Source of the DNA: Corallococcus soli | GTDB taxonomy: Bacteria > Myxococcota > Myxococcia > Myxococcales > Myxococcaceae | Reading direction: 5' to 3' | NCBI RefSeq assembly: GCF_014930455.1 | Contig: NZ_JAAIYO010000017.1 | Location: 115,023-179,022 of the forward strand | Length of the DNA stretch: 64,000 nucleotides | Part shown: positions 48,314-59,148 of the stretch, piece after piece | Layout of the letters: each line of letters opens with the position of its first letter | Position numbering within the stretch: position 1 is the first letter of the stretch | Translations under genes and position numbers: made by a program | The notes under the pieces: model-generated | What the model was told of the DNA's origin: nothing | The model's database searches: none | The model's input: the letters and a program-made list of their open reading frames with translations, nothing else

Positions 48314-49779
48314 TCGCCGCTCCCTCCGACGCTGGTGCCAATGGGCCGGGCCTGCCCTGTCAGCAGGCCCGCGGCGGAGCGCAGGGGGGCCAGCACCTTC
48401 ACCCCGGAGTCGTTGATCTGGAACTCGCGCAGGTCGCTGGCGTACTTGCTGTCGCGCATCTTGAGCACCGACAGGATGCGGTGCATCTGACCGTGCAGCT
48501 CCACGTACCGCAGGAGCAGCAGGTTCTCTCCCAGGATGGCCACCGGCGCGTCGCTGAAATCCAGCTCCGTGCCAACCACCTTGGGCACCTCGCGCGTGAA
48601 CACGGACGTGACGCCCCGCATGCGCAGCCGCATCGCCAGGGAGGCCAGGAACGTGCGGCGCCGCGCCGGGTCCAGGATGGACAACTCCAGGTCGGTGAGG
48701 CCGTCCAGCACCAGCCGCTTCACGCCCAGCGCGTCCACCTTTCTCAGGATCTCCTGCACGAGCACGTCCGCCTCTATCTCCATGGGCGGCACGTGGAGGA
48801 GCGTCAGCGTCCCCCCGTCGCGCAGGGCCGACACGTCCAGCCCCACGCGCTTCGCGCGGGCCATCAGCATCGCGGGCGAATCGAAGAAGGAGACGAAGAG
48901 CCCCGGCTCCCCCTGGCGCGCGCCGTCCGCGACGAAGTGGGTGGCCAGCAGCGTCTTGCCAATGCCCATGCTCCCCGCGAGCATCGTCGTGCTCAGCTCC
49001 GGCAGCCCCCCCTGCATCAGCGCGTCCAGCTCCGGCAGGCCAAAGCCCTTGCGCTTCAGCGTGGGAGGCTCGTCCTTGAAATCCAGCGGGGTGGACTCCA
49101 GGCGCGGCACGAACTCCACGCCCGTCTTGTTGATGGCCATGACGTGCTCGCCGTGCAGGTGCTCCCGGCCGCGAAGCTTCACCACCTCCACCCGGCGCAC
49201 CCGGCGCGAACCCTGGGCCTGGATGGACAGCGACACGATGCCGTCCACCGTGGTGGCCTCCGGCAGCGACATCAGCTTCTCCAGCGGGTACTCCGTGGTG
49301 AACAAGCCCACGCAGTTGATGGCCGCCAGCCCGATGCCCAGCTCATAGAGGAACTCGCGCAGCCGGGCCTCGTCCTGCCACAGGTCCCGGATGGAGCGCA
49401 GCCCGTCGATGAACAACAGGGCCGCGCCCCGCTCGCGCACCGTCTGGAGCAGCAGGTCCCGCGCCTCCTTGGGCCCCCGCTTGAGCGCGGAGTAGGCGCT
49501 GATGACGAAGAGCTTCTCGCCCAGCACCTCCGGCTGGAAGAAGTCGAAGCTGGACAGCGCCCCCATCAGCTTGTCGTGCGGCTCCGAGGTCACGGTCGCC
49601 ACCACCACCGGAATGCCACGCGCCGCGGCCTGGAAGGCCACCTGGCTGCACAACACCGTCTTTCCGCACCCGGGGGTCCCGGTGACGATGAGCGCCTGAC
49701 GCTCGGGGATGCCTCCGCCCAGGATGACGTCGAAGCTGGGGATGCCACTCTGGAAGAGCGGCGGCTTGCTGCTTTGCAT
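48310..49779 (-). CDS. KaiC-like double-domain RecA-family ATPase
   Basis: This 489-residue protein has two tandem RecA/KaiC domains. The first Walker A is GTPGCGKT (about 34-41) with Walker B LLFIDGLRS; the second is GSMGIGKT (about 272-279) with LVLDGLTD. It lacks the phosphorylation-site motifs of cyanobacterial KaiC as far as I can see. KaiC-like proteins in bacteria without KaiA/KaiB often partner histidine kinases, and here a hybrid kinase gene overlaps its stop by ATGA. It starts at 49779; a strong ribosome-binding site is lacking. Confidence 0.9.
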   Translation of the reverse strand: MQSSKPPLFQSGIPSFDVILGGGIPERQALIVTGTPGCGKTVLCSQVAFQAAARGIPVVVATVTSEPHDKLMGALSSFDFFQPEVLGEKLFVISAYSALKRGPKEARDLLLQTVRERGAALLFIDGLRSIRDLWQDEARLREFLYELGIGLAAINCVGLFTTEYPLEKLMSLPEATTVDGIVSLSIQAQGSRRVRRVEVVKLRGREHLHGEHVMAINKTGVEFVPRLESTPLDFKDEPPTLKRKGFGLPELDALMQGGLPELSTTMLAGSMGIGKTLLATHFVADGARQGEPGLFVSFFDSPAMLMARAKRVGLDVSALRDGGTLTLLHVPPMEIEADVLVQEILRKVDALGVKRLVLDGLTDLELSILDPARRRTFLASLAMRLRMRGVTSVFTREVPKVVGTELDFSDAPVAILGENLLLLRYVELHGQMHRILSVLKMRDSKYASDLREFQINDSGVKVLAPLRSAAGLLTGQARPIGTSVGGSGE

Positions 49780-49997
49780 TCCGGGTCCATCGGCGGCGGT
49801 GGGCCACGCGCGCAGCTTTGCCGCTCGAAAGCGCGCGCCGGGACAAGGATAGGTGCCGTGGAGGTGGCATGCCCGAACTACCACCCCATTTGCGGGGCAT
49901 AGCGAACGCTCAGGGTCAGGGCCAGCGCCACGCACGGTGCCTGCTGCGCTCAGGCGCCCGGTGAACACCTCCGGCCCCCAGGCGGGCGGGCGGAGGC

Positions 49998-51356
49998 TCA
50001 GCGTGCCGTCAGGGGGCGCTCGTCCGCGTCGCCCTCGCGGGTGCCGGAATCGGGACCGGCGGAGGCCTTGCGGAACAGATACGCCGCCACCACCAACCCC
50101 ACGCAGCAGACCGCCGTGACGTAGGAGGCGGGCGCCAGGGGGCTCTGCTTCATCGCGAGCGTGACGATGAGCGGCGTCAGGCCGCCGAACAGGGCGTACG
50201 CCACGTTGTACGAGAAGGAGATGCCGGAGAAGCGCACCGCCGGAGGGAAGGCGTGCACCATCACCGCAGGCACGACCCCGACGACGCCCACGCAGAAGCC
50301 CACCAGGGCGTACAGGGGCACCAGCAGCTCCGGCGCGCTGGCGACGCCCCGGTAGAAGAGCTGCACGGTGACGAGCAGGGCAACCGTCCCCACCGTCAGC
50401 GCCCGCGCCGTCCCCAGCCGGTCCGCGAGCATGCCGAAGCAGATGCAGCCCAGGGTGAGCGTGAGCGTGGCCACGCTGTTGGCCCCCAGCGCCCGGGCGG
50501 CGGGGATGCCGTGCAACTGCTGCATCAGCGTGGGCGTCATCAGGATGACCACCACGATGCCGGCGGTGAGCACCCACGTGAGCAGCATGGACACCGCGAC
50601 GGCGGGCGCGTGCCCCTTCAGCGCGGCCTTGAGCGGCAGCTCCCGCACCAGCGCGTGGCGCTGACGCATCTCCTCGAAGACGGGCGTCTCCTGGAGCCAC
50701 CGGCGCAGGAACACGGCGAAGAAGCCGAACACGCCGCCCACGACGAAGGGCAGGCGCCAGGCGAAGGCGAGCACCTCCTCCGGCGCGAAGACCGTGTTGA
50801 CGGCGGTGGCCACCAGCGACCCCAGCAGGATGCCCAGCGTGAGGCCCGCCGTGAGCGTGCCGCACGCCAGCCCCACGCGGCGCGCCGGCACGTGCTCGGA
50901 GACGAACACCCACGCGCCCGGCACCTCGCCGCCCACCGCCGCGCCCTGGAGCAGCCGCAGGGCCAGCAGCGCCAGCGGCGCTGCGTACCCCGCCGTGGCG
51001 AACGTGGGCAGCAGCCCCATCAGCAGCGTGGGCACCGACATCATGAAGACGCTCAGCGTGAACATCCGCTTGCGCCCCGTCCGGTCCCCGAAGTGCGCCA
51101 TCACGATGCCGCCCAGCGGACGCGCCAGGTAGCCCGCCGCGAACAGCCCGAACGTCTGCAACTGCCGCAGCCAGTCCGCCGTCTCGGGAGGGAAGAACAG
51201 CCGGCCCATCACCGCCGTGAAGAACACGAAGATGATGAAGTCGTAGAACTCCAGCGCGCCCCCCAGCGCCGCCAGCCCCAGCGTGCGGACGTCTCGCGCG
51301 GACAGCGGACGGGATGCGGCGGAAGCGGGGAGGGCGTCGGAAGGGAGGGTCGCCAT
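49998..51356 (-). CDS. MFS transporter of the metabolite:H+ symporter (MHS) type
   Basis: This 452-residue inner-membrane protein has twelve transmembrane segments and the MHS signatures: ALEFYDFIIFVFFTAVMG near the start, GIVMAHFGDRTGRKRMF in the first cytoplasmic loop, and LQGAAVGGEVPGAWVFVSEH. MHS proteins take up organic acids such as citrate, alpha-ketoglutarate or shikimate, or osmolytes, with protons. Substrate not predictable here. It is divergent from the kinase gene. Confidence 0.9.
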   Translation of the reverse strand: MATLPSDALPASAASRPLSARDVRTLGLAALGGALEFYDFIIFVFFTAVMGRLFFPPETADWLRQLQTFGLFAAGYLARPLGGIVMAHFGDRTGRKRMFTLSVFMMSVPTLLMGLLPTFATAGYAAPLALLALRLLQGAAVGGEVPGAWVFVSEHVPARRVGLACGTLTAGLTLGILLGSLVATAVNTVFAPEEVLAFAWRLPFVVGGVFGFFAVFLRRWLQETPVFEEMRQRHALVRELPLKAALKGHAPAVAVSMLLTWVLTAGIVVVILMTPTLMQQLHGIPAARALGANSVATLTLTLGCICFGMLADRLGTARALTVGTVALLVTVQLFYRGVASAPELLVPLYALVGFCVGVVGVVPAVMVHAFPPAVRFSGISFSYNVAYALFGGLTPLIVTLAMKQSPLAPASYVTAVCCVGLVVAAYLFRKASAGPDSGTREGDADERPLTAR

Positions 51357-51434
51357 GCGGGAGGCCCCGGAGGATATGCCGGGACACCCGGACCCGCCCC
51401 ATCCGTCACGTCATTAAAGGGGATTCACCGCAAA

Positions 51435-51462
51435 ACAAGTTGACAGGGAGAGCGAAACTTGT
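51435..51462. promoter_or_regulatory. Inverted repeat overlapping a -35-like element
   Basis: ACAAGTT (51435-51441) and AACTTGT (51456-51462) are perfect inverted arms with centres 21 bases apart. TTGACA at 51440-51445 overlaps the left arm. The site lies between the divergent MFS transporter and Ser/Thr kinase genes. The spacing places both arms on one face of the helix, as for a dimeric repressor operator. No -10 element is convincing downstream. Confidence 0.35.
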
Positions 51463-51536
51463 CGGGACCTCTTGGCATCGCTATCTTCCGGGGATTCCGA
51501 GTTCCGTCCTGGGAGTACAAGTTGGACAGGGTTGAT

Positions 51537-52796
51537 ATGGTGACGCCGCCAACGGTCGCGCCTGAAGCCGATGAGCGCTTCGGGAAGTACCGCATCCTGC
51601 AGCGGCTCGCCGTGGGCGGGATGGCCCACATCTTCCTGGCCACCCTCGACGGGCCGGACGGCTTCTCCAAGGCGTGCGTCATCAAGCGCATCCTCCCGGA
51701 GTACGCGAACCTGGAGCCCTTCAGCCGCATGTTCGCGGACGAGGCCAAGGTCGCGGCGCTGCTGACCCACCCGAACATCGTGCAGGTGTTCGACTTCGGG
51801 AAGATCGACGGCCAGTACTACCTGGCGATGGAGTGGATCCAGGGTCAGTCGTTGGACCGCATCATGCGGCACGCGGCGGCGGCCTCCATGCCCCTGGGCC
51901 TGCGCGTCACGGTGGACGTGGGCCTCGCGATGTCGGACGCGCTGACGTACGCGCACGCGAAGACGCTGTCGGACGGCACGCCCCTGAAGCTGGTGCACCG
52001 GGACATCACGCCGGGCAACGTGCTGGTGTCGCGCGACGGCATCGTGAAGCTGGCGGACTTCGGCATCGTGAAGAGCTCCGTGAACCTGGAGCGCACGGTG
52101 GCCGGGGTGGTGAAGGGCAAGTACGCGTACATGTCCCCGGAGCAGATCACCAACCGGGAGCTGGACCACCGCTCGGACCTGTACTCGCTGGGCATCGTCC
52201 TCTACGAGGCGTCCACCGGGCGGCGGCTGTTCAAGCGCGACACGATGGAGGCCACCATCGTGGCCGCGTCGCAGGGGGACGTGCCCCCGCCGTCGCAGGT
52301 GTCGCCGGGCTTCCCGCCCGACCTGGAGCGCATCCTGCTGCGCCTGCTCGCGAAGGACCCGGACGCGCGCTATCCGAACGCGCGCGAGCTGCACGACGAC
52401 CTGGAGCGCTTCCGCGGCACGCAGCACTGGACGTCCGGGGGCCGGGAGCTGGCCACGCTGATGGCCACGCTGTTCCCGCCGGACGCGAAGGGGCGGGTGG
52501 CCACGGCGGTGGCGGTGCCGGGCTCGATGCCGGGCTCCTCCAGCCAGGGCTCCACGCGCACGCCCACGGGCATCTCCCACCTCGCGGACCTCCCGCCGCA
52601 GGAGCGCGGCGCACCCGGAGAGTCCAGCGCGCGGGTGGTCACCGGCGTGATGGCGCGCGGCACGGACACGGGCGCGACGGGCCTCGTCGCCCCACCGGAG
52701 CAGGTCGTGGGGGCCGAATCGTTCCCCTGGGGGCTCGCGGCCGCGGCGGGCGCCGCCGCGGTGGGCAGCGCGTTGTTCTGGCTGTTCGTGGCGTGA
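51537..52796 (+). CDS. Ser/Thr protein kinase with C-terminal membrane anchor
   Basis: This 419-residue kinase has a complete Hanks-type catalytic domain: glycine loop LAVGGMAHIF, invariant Lys in CVIKRI, catalytic loop VHRDITPGN, DFG, and an APE-equivalent segment MSPEQ. After the kinase domain come a Thr/Ser/Pro-rich linker and a single hydrophobic helix (about 395-418, ending LFWLFVA) with only a few residues outside, so the kinase faces the cytoplasm with a tail anchor. The ATG at 51537 is chosen over an earlier frame start. The next gene begins 43 bases later and is probably co-transcribed. Confidence 0.92.
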   Translation: MVTPPTVAPEADERFGKYRILQRLAVGGMAHIFLATLDGPDGFSKACVIKRILPEYANLEPFSRMFADEAKVAALLTHPNIVQVFDFGKIDGQYYLAMEWIQGQSLDRIMRHAAAASMPLGLRVTVDVGLAMSDALTYAHAKTLSDGTPLKLVHRDITPGNVLVSRDGIVKLADFGIVKSSVNLERTVAGVVKGKYAYMSPEQITNRELDHRSDLYSLGIVLYEASTGRRLFKRDTMEATIVAASQGDVPPPSQVSPGFPPDLERILLRLLAKDPDARYPNARELHDDLERFRGTQHWTSGGRELATLMATLFPPDAKGRVATAVAVPGSMPGSSSQGSTRTPTGISHLADLPPQERGAPGESSARVVTGVMARGTDTGATGLVAPPEQVVGAESFPWGLAAAAGAAAVGSALFWLFVA

Positions 52797-52839
52797 AGGG
52801 GCAGGGGCGCACCGTGTCGTGGGAAGCAGGACAACGAAC

Positions 52840-53901
52840 GTGAAGAATCAGAAGACCTGGGTCGCCGTCATCCTGCTGGGCACCGTGGCCGTGAACACCG
52901 GGGCGTACCTGGTGGTGCGCTCCCGCCGTGCCGAGCAGTCCCCCGTCCCGTTGGAACTCCCCGTCGCGCGGCCGGTGCCTTCCGAGCCCGCATCGCCACC
53001 TCCCGCTGGGGTGGTGGCCGCCTCCGACGAAGCGAAGGCGGGCCTCGCCAGGGCCCGGCGCGCGTCGGGGCTCGCCGCGTTGGAGGACCGCGATTACGCC
53101 CGGGCGGTGGAGGAGTTCACCGCGGTCATCGACCTGGGCCAGGATCCCCTCGGGGACATGGGGGACCTGCTGCGCATCGCCACCGACCTGCGCTCGCGTG
53201 AGCAGGCGCGCGCCGCCAAGGCCCCCGCCCAGCGCGAATCGCCCCCATCGAAGCCCGCGCCCCGCACCCGCGCCGCCAGGCTGGCCGCCGCGCGTGCCCA
53301 GGCCCGGGAGCAACAGCAGGCCGCCGAACCGGAGGCCACGCGGGGGGGCCTGCTGCTGGTGACCTCCACGCCGCCCGGGCTGGTGGTGCTGGTGGACGGC
53401 AGGGCGGTGGACATGACGCCCGCGCGTCTGCCCGTGTCGGCGGGGTCGCACCGCGTGGTGCTCGCGCAGGGCGACCGCCACCTCTACTCGGAAACCGTGG
53501 AGGTGACTGAGGACGCGGTGCGCTCGCTCAACCGCGACCTCACCGCGGAGCTGACGCCCGCCGCCGTCAGGCCCCCGCCGCCCGCCCCGGCGTCGGTGGT
53601 GACGACGGCGACAGCGCCCGCCCCCACCGCCCGCTCCCCGGAAGTGGCGCCGCCCCCGGAGCCGTCCGTCGCGAAGGCGGCCGTGGCGCAGGGGCCCCGG
53701 CTGGGGGACCTGGAGGTGTCATCGCCAGGGCTCTACGGCGAGGTGTGGATCAACAACCGGCCGTATGGCTTTCCGCCCGTCTCCGCGCTGGCGCTGCCGG
53801 CCGGGCCCGCGCGCCTGGAGGTCCGCGTCAACGGCGAGGTGAAGCGGCGCATGACGGTGGAAGTCGAGCCGGGCCGCAGCACCCGCGTCCGCGTGCGCTG
53901 A
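52840..53901 (+). CDS. Membrane-anchored protein with TPR-like region and PEGA domains
   Basis: This 353-residue protein starts at GTG 52840 with AGCAGGA upstream. A transmembrane helix (about 7-25) is followed by a Pro-rich segment, a short TPR-like helical region (ARRASGLAALEDRDYARAVEEFT), a charged coiled stretch (AARAQAREQQQ) and two PEGA-type beta domains: LLLVTSTPPGLVVLVDGRAV (about 175-235) and GEVWINNRPYGFPPVS (about 305-353). PEGA domains are common in extracytoplasmic parts of myxobacterial proteins. It follows the Ser/Thr kinase gene, as often seen. Confidence 0.75.
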   Translation: MKNQKTWVAVILLGTVAVNTGAYLVVRSRRAEQSPVPLELPVARPVPSEPASPPPAGVVAASDEAKAGLARARRASGLAALEDRDYARAVEEFTAVIDLGQDPLGDMGDLLRIATDLRSREQARAAKAPAQRESPPSKPAPRTRAARLAAARAQAREQQQAAEPEATRGGLLLVTSTPPGLVVLVDGRAVDMTPARLPVSAGSHRVVLAQGDRHLYSETVEVTEDAVRSLNRDLTAELTPAAVRPPPPAPASVVTTATAPAPTARSPEVAPPPEPSVAKAAVAQGPRLGDLEVSSPGLYGEVWINNRPYGFPPVSALALPAGPARLEVRVNGEVKRRMTVEVEPGRSTRVRVR

Positions 53902-54055
53902 AACACAGTCCGGCGTCGGGATTCGACGCAGTGCTCGCAATCCCAGAACTTTCGGATGGCGCTGGAGCCGGTACACTCCGGGCTCGCGCGGACGGTGTGT
54001 CTCCCCCGGGACGACGCCGCGCGCATCCTTTGCGTCGTCGAGAGGTTTGTCGCGT

Positions 54056-56119
54056 ATGGGTTTCACCAGGCGCTGCGGGTCGGGCCGTCGTGTGGGTGTG
54101 TTGCTGGCGCTGTTGGGCGCGGGCACGGGCTTCGCCCAGACGGAGACAGGGCCACGAATCGACCCGGGACCGCCGGAGACGCCCTCGCAGGAGGCCCGGC
54201 TCGAAGCGCTGGAGGACGAACCGGAGGTGCACAGCCAGGTGGCGTCGTTCGCCATCACGAAGCTGCACGACTCGCCGGCGGTCGTCACGTCGGTGACGGC
54301 GGAGGAGATTCGCGCCTCGGGCGCGCGCGACCTGATGGACGTGCTCCTGCTGGTGCCGGGCTTCTTCTTCGGCGTGGACGTGTCGGGCGTGGTGGGGCCG
54401 GGCTTCCGGGGTCTCTGGGGCCAGGAAGGCAAGGTGCTGCTCATCATCGACGGCAAGGAGATCAACGAACAGCTCTACTCCACGATGCAACTGGGCCACG
54501 AGTTCCCGGTGGAGCTCATCGAACGCATCGAGGTGGTGCGCGGGCCCGGCTCGGTCATCTACGGCGGCAACGCGGAGCTGGCCGTCATCAACGTCATCAC
54601 CCGAGGCATCCAGGGCAGCACGGACGTGATGGCGGTGGGCACCTACGGGCAGCTGTCGCACGGCAACGGCCGGCGCAGCCTCACGCTGTCCGGGCGCAAG
54701 GTGTTCGAAGGCGTGCCGGGCCTGAGCGCCTTCGCCTCCGCGTCGCTGGGGCAGGGCCAGCGCAGCGACGTCATCTTCGACGACTTCTACGGCGGCTCCG
54801 CGAGCATGAACGGCGCGTCGCGCCTGGACCCCACGGTGGTGCAGGCGGGCGTGGGCTATCGCGACCTGCAGCTGAGCCTGCTGTACCAGCGCCAGGACAC
54901 CACCACCGTCGTCTCCGTGGATGAGGTGCTGCCGGAGCCCGTCAACACCGACTTCGAGTCCTTCCACGCGGAGCTGAGCGACCGCTACCGCCCGACGGAC
55001 CGCATTGAAATCATCCCCCGCCTGAACCTCACGCTGGGCGAGTCGTACCGGGACTCCGACGAGGCGTCGGACTTCTTCTACGACAAGCGCTACCGCCGGC
55101 TGCGCGGCCGGGCCCTGGCGCGCTGGGCGGCGCTCGACGTCCTCCAGCTCACCGGCGGCCTGGACCTGGCGTTCGACCAGGGCAAGCTCCTGGGGCCGGC
55201 GGGCCTCGGCCAGCAGGAGCCCTTCAACGGCGACCAGGACGTCGTGTCGTACCGCAACTTCGCGGGCTTCGTGGAGGCGTACTCGGACAACCCCATCGCC
55301 ACGGTGGTGGCGGGCGCGCGGTTTGAAGACCACAGCTTCTTCGGCAGCTCCTTCGTGCCGCGGCTGGTGTTGCTCAAGTCCTTCGGCCCGGTGAGCGGCA
55401 AGGCCCTCTACAGCCGCGCCTTCCGGGCGCCCGGCATCGAGAACATCTCCCTGGGCGACGACGTCCGGCCGGAGCGCACCACGGTGTACGAACTGGAGGC
55501 CACGGTGCGCCTGGGCGAGGGCCAGACGGTGAGCGCCAACGCCTTCGACGTGGGCGTGACGGACCCCATCATCTACTCGTACGACACGGACACGGACTCG
55601 GAGGCCTACCGCAACCTGGGCCGCCTGGGCAGCCGGGGCGTCGAACTGGACTACCGCGTCCGGGGCACCTGGGGCCGCGCGCAGGTGGGCTATTCGTTCT
55701 ACCGGCCCGGCGGCCGCAACGACGTGGAGGACTACCTGGTGCCGGGGCAGCCCCACGCCTTCACCGGCCTGCCCACGCACAAGGCGACGCTGATGGGCAC
55801 CGCCCGGGTGTTGCCGTGGCTGTCCCTGAGCCCCACGGCCGTGCTGGTGGGCCAGCGCTTCGCCGTCGGCGCTCCGGACGAGGAGGGCGTGTCGGAGGTC
55901 CAGAAGCTGTCGCCCCGGCTGCTGCTCAACCTCTTCGTGCGCGCGGAGAACGTGGGGACGAAGGGCCTGGAGATTGGCGCGGGCGTCTACAACCTGCTGG
56001 GCAGCGACTTCCGGGTGGCCCAGCCCTACAACGGTGGCCACGCGCCCCTGCCCGTCTTCACCCGCGAGTTCATGGTGCGGCTCACCTACCTGTTCGAGCC
56101 GGCGTACGACGACGAGTAG
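54056..56119 (+). CDS. TonB-dependent outer-membrane receptor
   Basis: This 687-residue protein has a signal peptide ending at GFAQ, an N-terminal polar stretch, a plug domain (about 75-200: [50 protein letters not shown]) and a 22-strand beta-barrel (about 200-680) with alternating strands such as [11 protein letters not shown] and YTVNAFDVG-like units. It would import iron complexes, cobalamin or sugars with energy from TonB. A short charged tail (EPAYDDE) follows the last strand. I chose ATG 54056, with AGAGG 10 bases upstream. It may be co-transcribed with the helicase gene 71 bases downstream. Confidence 0.88.
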   Translation: MGFTRRCGSGRRVGVLLALLGAGTGFAQTETGPRIDPGPPETPSQEARLEALEDEPEVHSQVASFAITKLHDSPAVVTSVTAEEIRASGARDLMDVLLLVPGFFFGVDVSGVVGPGFRGLWGQEGKVLLIIDGKEINEQLYSTMQLGHEFPVELIERIEVVRGPGSVIYGGNAELAVINVITRGIQGSTDVMAVGTYGQLSHGNGRRSLTLSGRKVFEGVPGLSAFASASLGQGQRSDVIFDDFYGGSASMNGASRLDPTVVQAGVGYRDLQLSLLYQRQDTTTVVSVDEVLPEPVNTDFESFHAELSDRYRPTDRIEIIPRLNLTLGESYRDSDEASDFFYDKRYRRLRGRALARWAALDVLQLTGGLDLAFDQGKLLGPAGLGQQEPFNGDQDVVSYRNFAGFVEAYSDNPIATVVAGARFEDHSFFGSSFVPRLVLLKSFGPVSGKALYSRAFRAPGIENISLGDDVRPERTTVYELEATVRLGEGQTVSANAFDVGVTDPIIYSYDTDTDSEAYRNLGRLGSRGVELDYRVRGTWGRAQVGYSFYRPGGRNDVEDYLVPGQPHAFTGLPTHKATLMGTARVLPWLSLSPTAVLVGQRFAVGAPDEEGVSEVQKLSPRLLLNLFVRAENVGTKGLEIGAGVYNLLGSDFRVAQPYNGGHAPLPVFTREFMVRLTYLFEPAYDDE

Positions 56120-56190
56120 GGCAGCCATCAGTCGGGACGCATCGGACGTTGCGCGCTGGCGTGGCGGGGCGTAGGGAAGTCGCCCCTGCC

Positions 56191-59139
56191 ATGTCCGAGA
56201 ACGCCCAGCTCCTCGAAGCCGTCCGTAAAGAAGCCCGCCCCGGAATCTGGTCCAACGGCGTGAGCCTCGCGCGCGCCGGAGCGGTGGCGCTCCAGTCCCG
56301 CTCGGCCTCCGAAATCGAGCTGCGCGTGAAGGCGGCGGGCCGGCCGGTGGCCCTCACCGTCGTCCTCTACCCGGGCGACGAGGCGTGGGAGTGTGATTGC
56401 CCCAGCCGCGTGGACCCCTGCGAGCACGTCGTCGCGGCGGCCATCTCCCTGGAGCAGGCGGAGAAGCAGGACGCGCCGCTGGAGGCCGTGGCGGAGCGCT
56501 GGTCGCGCGTGGTGTACCGCTTCACGCGCGTGGAAGGCGGCCTGCAGCTGCACCGCGTCCTCGCGCACGCGGACGGCACGGAGGAGCCCCTGGAGGACAG
56601 CCTCGCGGGGCGCATCGCGAAGCCCACGGGCGGCGTCACGTTGCAGGTGGAGCAGGTGGACCTGAACATGGACCGCCTGCTGGAGCGGCGCACGCGGGGG
56701 CCGCTGCTGGCGGAGAAGCTGGACGCGCTGCTGCGGGCGCTGGAGCCCGCGCGCAACGTGCTGCTGGACGGACGTCCGGTGGCGGTGTCCAGCGAAGTGC
56801 TGCCCCCGCGAGCAAGGGTGGAGGACCGGGGGCAGCAGTGGGTGCTGACGGTGTCCAGCGACCCGCGCATCAAGGAGGTGGTGAGCCCGGGCGTCGCGCT
56901 GACGTCGGACTCGCTGGTGCGCCTGGGAGAGACGGCGATGACGGGCGCCTGGCTCCAGCACCTGCCGCTGGTGCGTACCTACGCGCCGGAGCAACTGGGT
57001 GAGCTGTCCGCCAAGGTCCTGCCGGAGCTGGCGCGGCGCATGCCGGTGGACGTGAAGAGCCGCCGCCTGCCGCCGTTGGATCGCGACCTGAAGCCGCGCA
57101 TCCTCCTGGAGCTGAACCAGCTCACCGCGGGGCTGTCGGTGCTGCCCACGCTGGTGTACGGCGCGCCGCCCACGGTGCGCATCGACAACGGGCGCATGGT
57201 GTACCTGCGGGGCGCGGTGCCCCTGCGCGACGAAGCCGCGGAGACGAAGCTCCTCCACCAGCTCCGCGACGAGCTGAACCTGGTGCCCGGGCGAAGGCTC
57301 ACGGTGCAGGGGCCGGAGATGATGCGCTTCGCGGACAAGCTGCGGAAGTGGCGCGGGGACCTGGGCGGGGACGCGGCGGGCATCGTCAGCCCGGACATGC
57401 GCCTGCGGCCGTCGCTGCGGGTGGAGGGCGGCGCCTCCGGCGAGGGCGTGCCGGAGGTGCGCTTCACGTTGGAGTTCGACGTGGAGGGAGGCAAGGGCGG
57501 CGCGCGCACGGTGGACGCGGCGGCCGTGGTGCGGGCCTGGACCGAAGGGCTGGGGCTCGTCCCGTTGGAGGGAGGCGGGTGGGCGCCGCTGCCGCGCGCG
57601 TGGCTGGACAAGAACGGCCAGCGCGTCGCGGACCTGCTGGCCGCGCGTCAGTCGGACGGCCGCGTCGCGAACCACGCGCTGCCGGAGCTGACCGCGCTGT
57701 GCGAGTCGTTGGACCAGCCGCCGCCTCCGGGCCTCGACAAGCTGGCACCCATGGTGGAGGGCTTCGACAAGCTGCCGCCGCCCGTGCTGCCCGCGGAGCT
57801 CAACGCCACGTTGCGCGCCTACCAGCAGCAGGGCGTGAGCTGGCTGGGGTTCCTCAAGGGCGCGGGGCTGGGAGGCATCCTCGCGGACGACATGGGCCTG
57901 GGAAAGACGCTCCAGACCATCTGCATCCTGGGGCCGCGCTCGCTGGTGGTGTGTCCCACCAGCGTGTTGCCCAACTGGGTGGCGGAGCTGCAGCGCTTCC
58001 GGCCGTCGCTGAAGGTCTGCGTCTACCACGGCCCCGGCCGCAAGCTGGACCCCACGGCGGACGTCACGCTGACCACCTACGCGCTGCTGCGCCTGGACGC
58101 GCCGACGCTGGGCGCGCCCACGTGGGAGGCGGTGGTGTTGGACGAGGCGCAGGCCATCAAGAACCCGGAGAGCCAGGTGTCGCGCGCCGCGTTCGGCCTC
58201 AAGGCGAACCTGCGACTCGCGCTCAGCGGCACGCCGCTGGAGAACCGCCTGGACGAGCTGTGGAGCCTGATGCACTTCACCAACCCGGGCCTGCTGGGGG
58301 GCCGCCGCCAGTTCGAGGAGAAGACGGCGCAGCCCATCGCGGACGGCAAGCCAGGAGCGGCGGAGGGCCTGCGTCGGCGCATCCGGCCGTTCATCCTGCG
58401 GCGCCTGAAGCGGGACGTGGCGCCGGAGCTGCCGCCGCGCACGGACTCGGTGATGCACGTGCAGTTGGATGAGCGCGAGCGCTCCGTCTACGACGCGGTG
58501 ATGGCGGCCACGCGGGCGGAGGTTGTCGCGCTGCTCAACGAGGGCGGTAGCGTGCTCAAGGCGCTGGAGGCCCTGCTGCGACTGAGGCAGGCGGCCTGCC
58601 ATTCCGCGCTCGTGCCCGGCCAGCACGCGAAGACGTCCTCCAAGGTGCAGACATTGGTGGACGCGCTGGAGACGGCGGTGTCGGAAGGTCACAAGGCGCT
58701 GGTGTTCTCGCAGTGGACGTCGCTGCTGGACCTCATCGAGCCGGGCTTGAAGGGCGCGGGCATCGCGTTCGAGCGGCTGGACGGCACGACGACGAACCGG
58801 GGCGACATCACGTCGCGCTTCCAGGGGCCGGGCGGAGCACCGGTGCTCCTGATGTCGCTGAAGGCCGGCGGCACGGGCCTGAACCTCACGGCGGCGGACC
58901 ACGTGTTCCTGATGGACCCGTGGTGGAACCCGGCGGTGGAGGCGCAGGCGGCGGACCGTGCGCACCGCATCGGGCAGGAGCGGCCGGTGATGGTCTACCG
59001 GCTGGTGTCCCAGGGCACGGTGGAGGAGAAGATCCTGGGCCTCCAGGAGAAGAAGCGCGCGCTGTTCGAGGCCGCGCTCAGCGAAGCCTCCGGAGCCGCC
59101 GCCATCACCCGCGAGGACCTGCTCCAGCTCTTCGCGTAA
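56191..59139 (+). CDS. SWIM-zinc-finger SNF2-family helicase/ATPase
   Basis: This 982-residue protein begins with a SWIM-type zinc finger ([18 protein letters not shown], about 68-86), followed by a long linker domain and a C-terminal SNF2 ATPase: motif [12 protein letters not shown], motif [10 protein letters not shown], motif III LALSGTP, and motif [16 protein letters not shown]2 proteins move along double-stranded DNA and remodel protein-DNA complexes; bacterial members affect repair or transcription. The ATG at 56191 has only a weak ribosome-binding site. Confidence 0.92.
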   Translation: MSENAQLLEAVRKEARPGIWSNGVSLARAGAVALQSRSASEIELRVKAAGRPVALTVVLYPGDEAWECDCPSRVDPCEHVVAAAISLEQAEKQDAPLEAVAERWSRVVYRFTRVEGGLQLHRVLAHADGTEEPLEDSLAGRIAKPTGGVTLQVEQVDLNMDRLLERRTRGPLLAEKLDALLRALEPARNVLLDGRPVAVSSEVLPPRARVEDRGQQWVLTVSSDPRIKEVVSPGVALTSDSLVRLGETAMTGAWLQHLPLVRTYAPEQLGELSAKVLPELARRMPVDVKSRRLPPLDRDLKPRILLELNQLTAGLSVLPTLVYGAPPTVRIDNGRMVYLRGAVPLRDEAAETKLLHQLRDELNLVPGRRLTVQGPEMMRFADKLRKWRGDLGGDAAGIVSPDMRLRPSLRVEGGASGEGVPEVRFTLEFDVEGGKGGARTVDAAAVVRAWTEGLGLVPLEGGGWAPLPRAWLDKNGQRVADLLAARQSDGRVANHALPELTALCESLDQPPPPGLDKLAPMVEGFDKLPPPVLPAELNATLRAYQQQGVSWLGFLKGAGLGGILADDMGLGKTLQTICILGPRSLVVCPTSVLPNWVAELQRFRPSLKVCVYHGPGRKLDPTADVTLTTYALLRLDAPTLGAPTWEAVVLDEAQAIKNPESQVSRAAFGLKANLRLALSGTPLENRLDELWSLMHFTNPGLLGGRRQFEEKTAQPIADGKPGAAEGLRRRIRPFILRRLKRDVAPELPPRTDSVMHVQLDERERSVYDAVMAATRAEVVALLNEGGSVLKALEALLRLRQAACHSALVPGQHAKTSSKVQTLVDALETAVSEGHKALVFSQWTSLLDLIEPGLKGAGIAFERLDGTTTNRGDITSRFQGPGGAPVLLMSLKAGGTGLNLTAADHVFLMDPWWNPAVEAQAADRAHRIGQERPVMVYRLVSQGTVEEKILGLQEKKRALFEAALSEASGAAAITREDLLQLFA

Positions 59140-59148
59140 GGCCCGCCG

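Noticed and set aside
49880..49945. Minus-strand peptide ending LSVRYAPQMGW before a stop
   Set aside because: It looks protein-like, but the frame is closed by a stop about 70 bases upstream and has no start; too short to support as a gene.
51469..51490. Sigma-54-type promoter (TTGGCAT...) upstream of the kinase
   Set aside because: The -12 GC is missing at the required distance.
56128..58965. Minus-strand open frame of 945 codons opposite the helicase
   Set aside because: The plus strand has all SNF2 motifs; the minus frame is His/Arg/Gln-rich noise.
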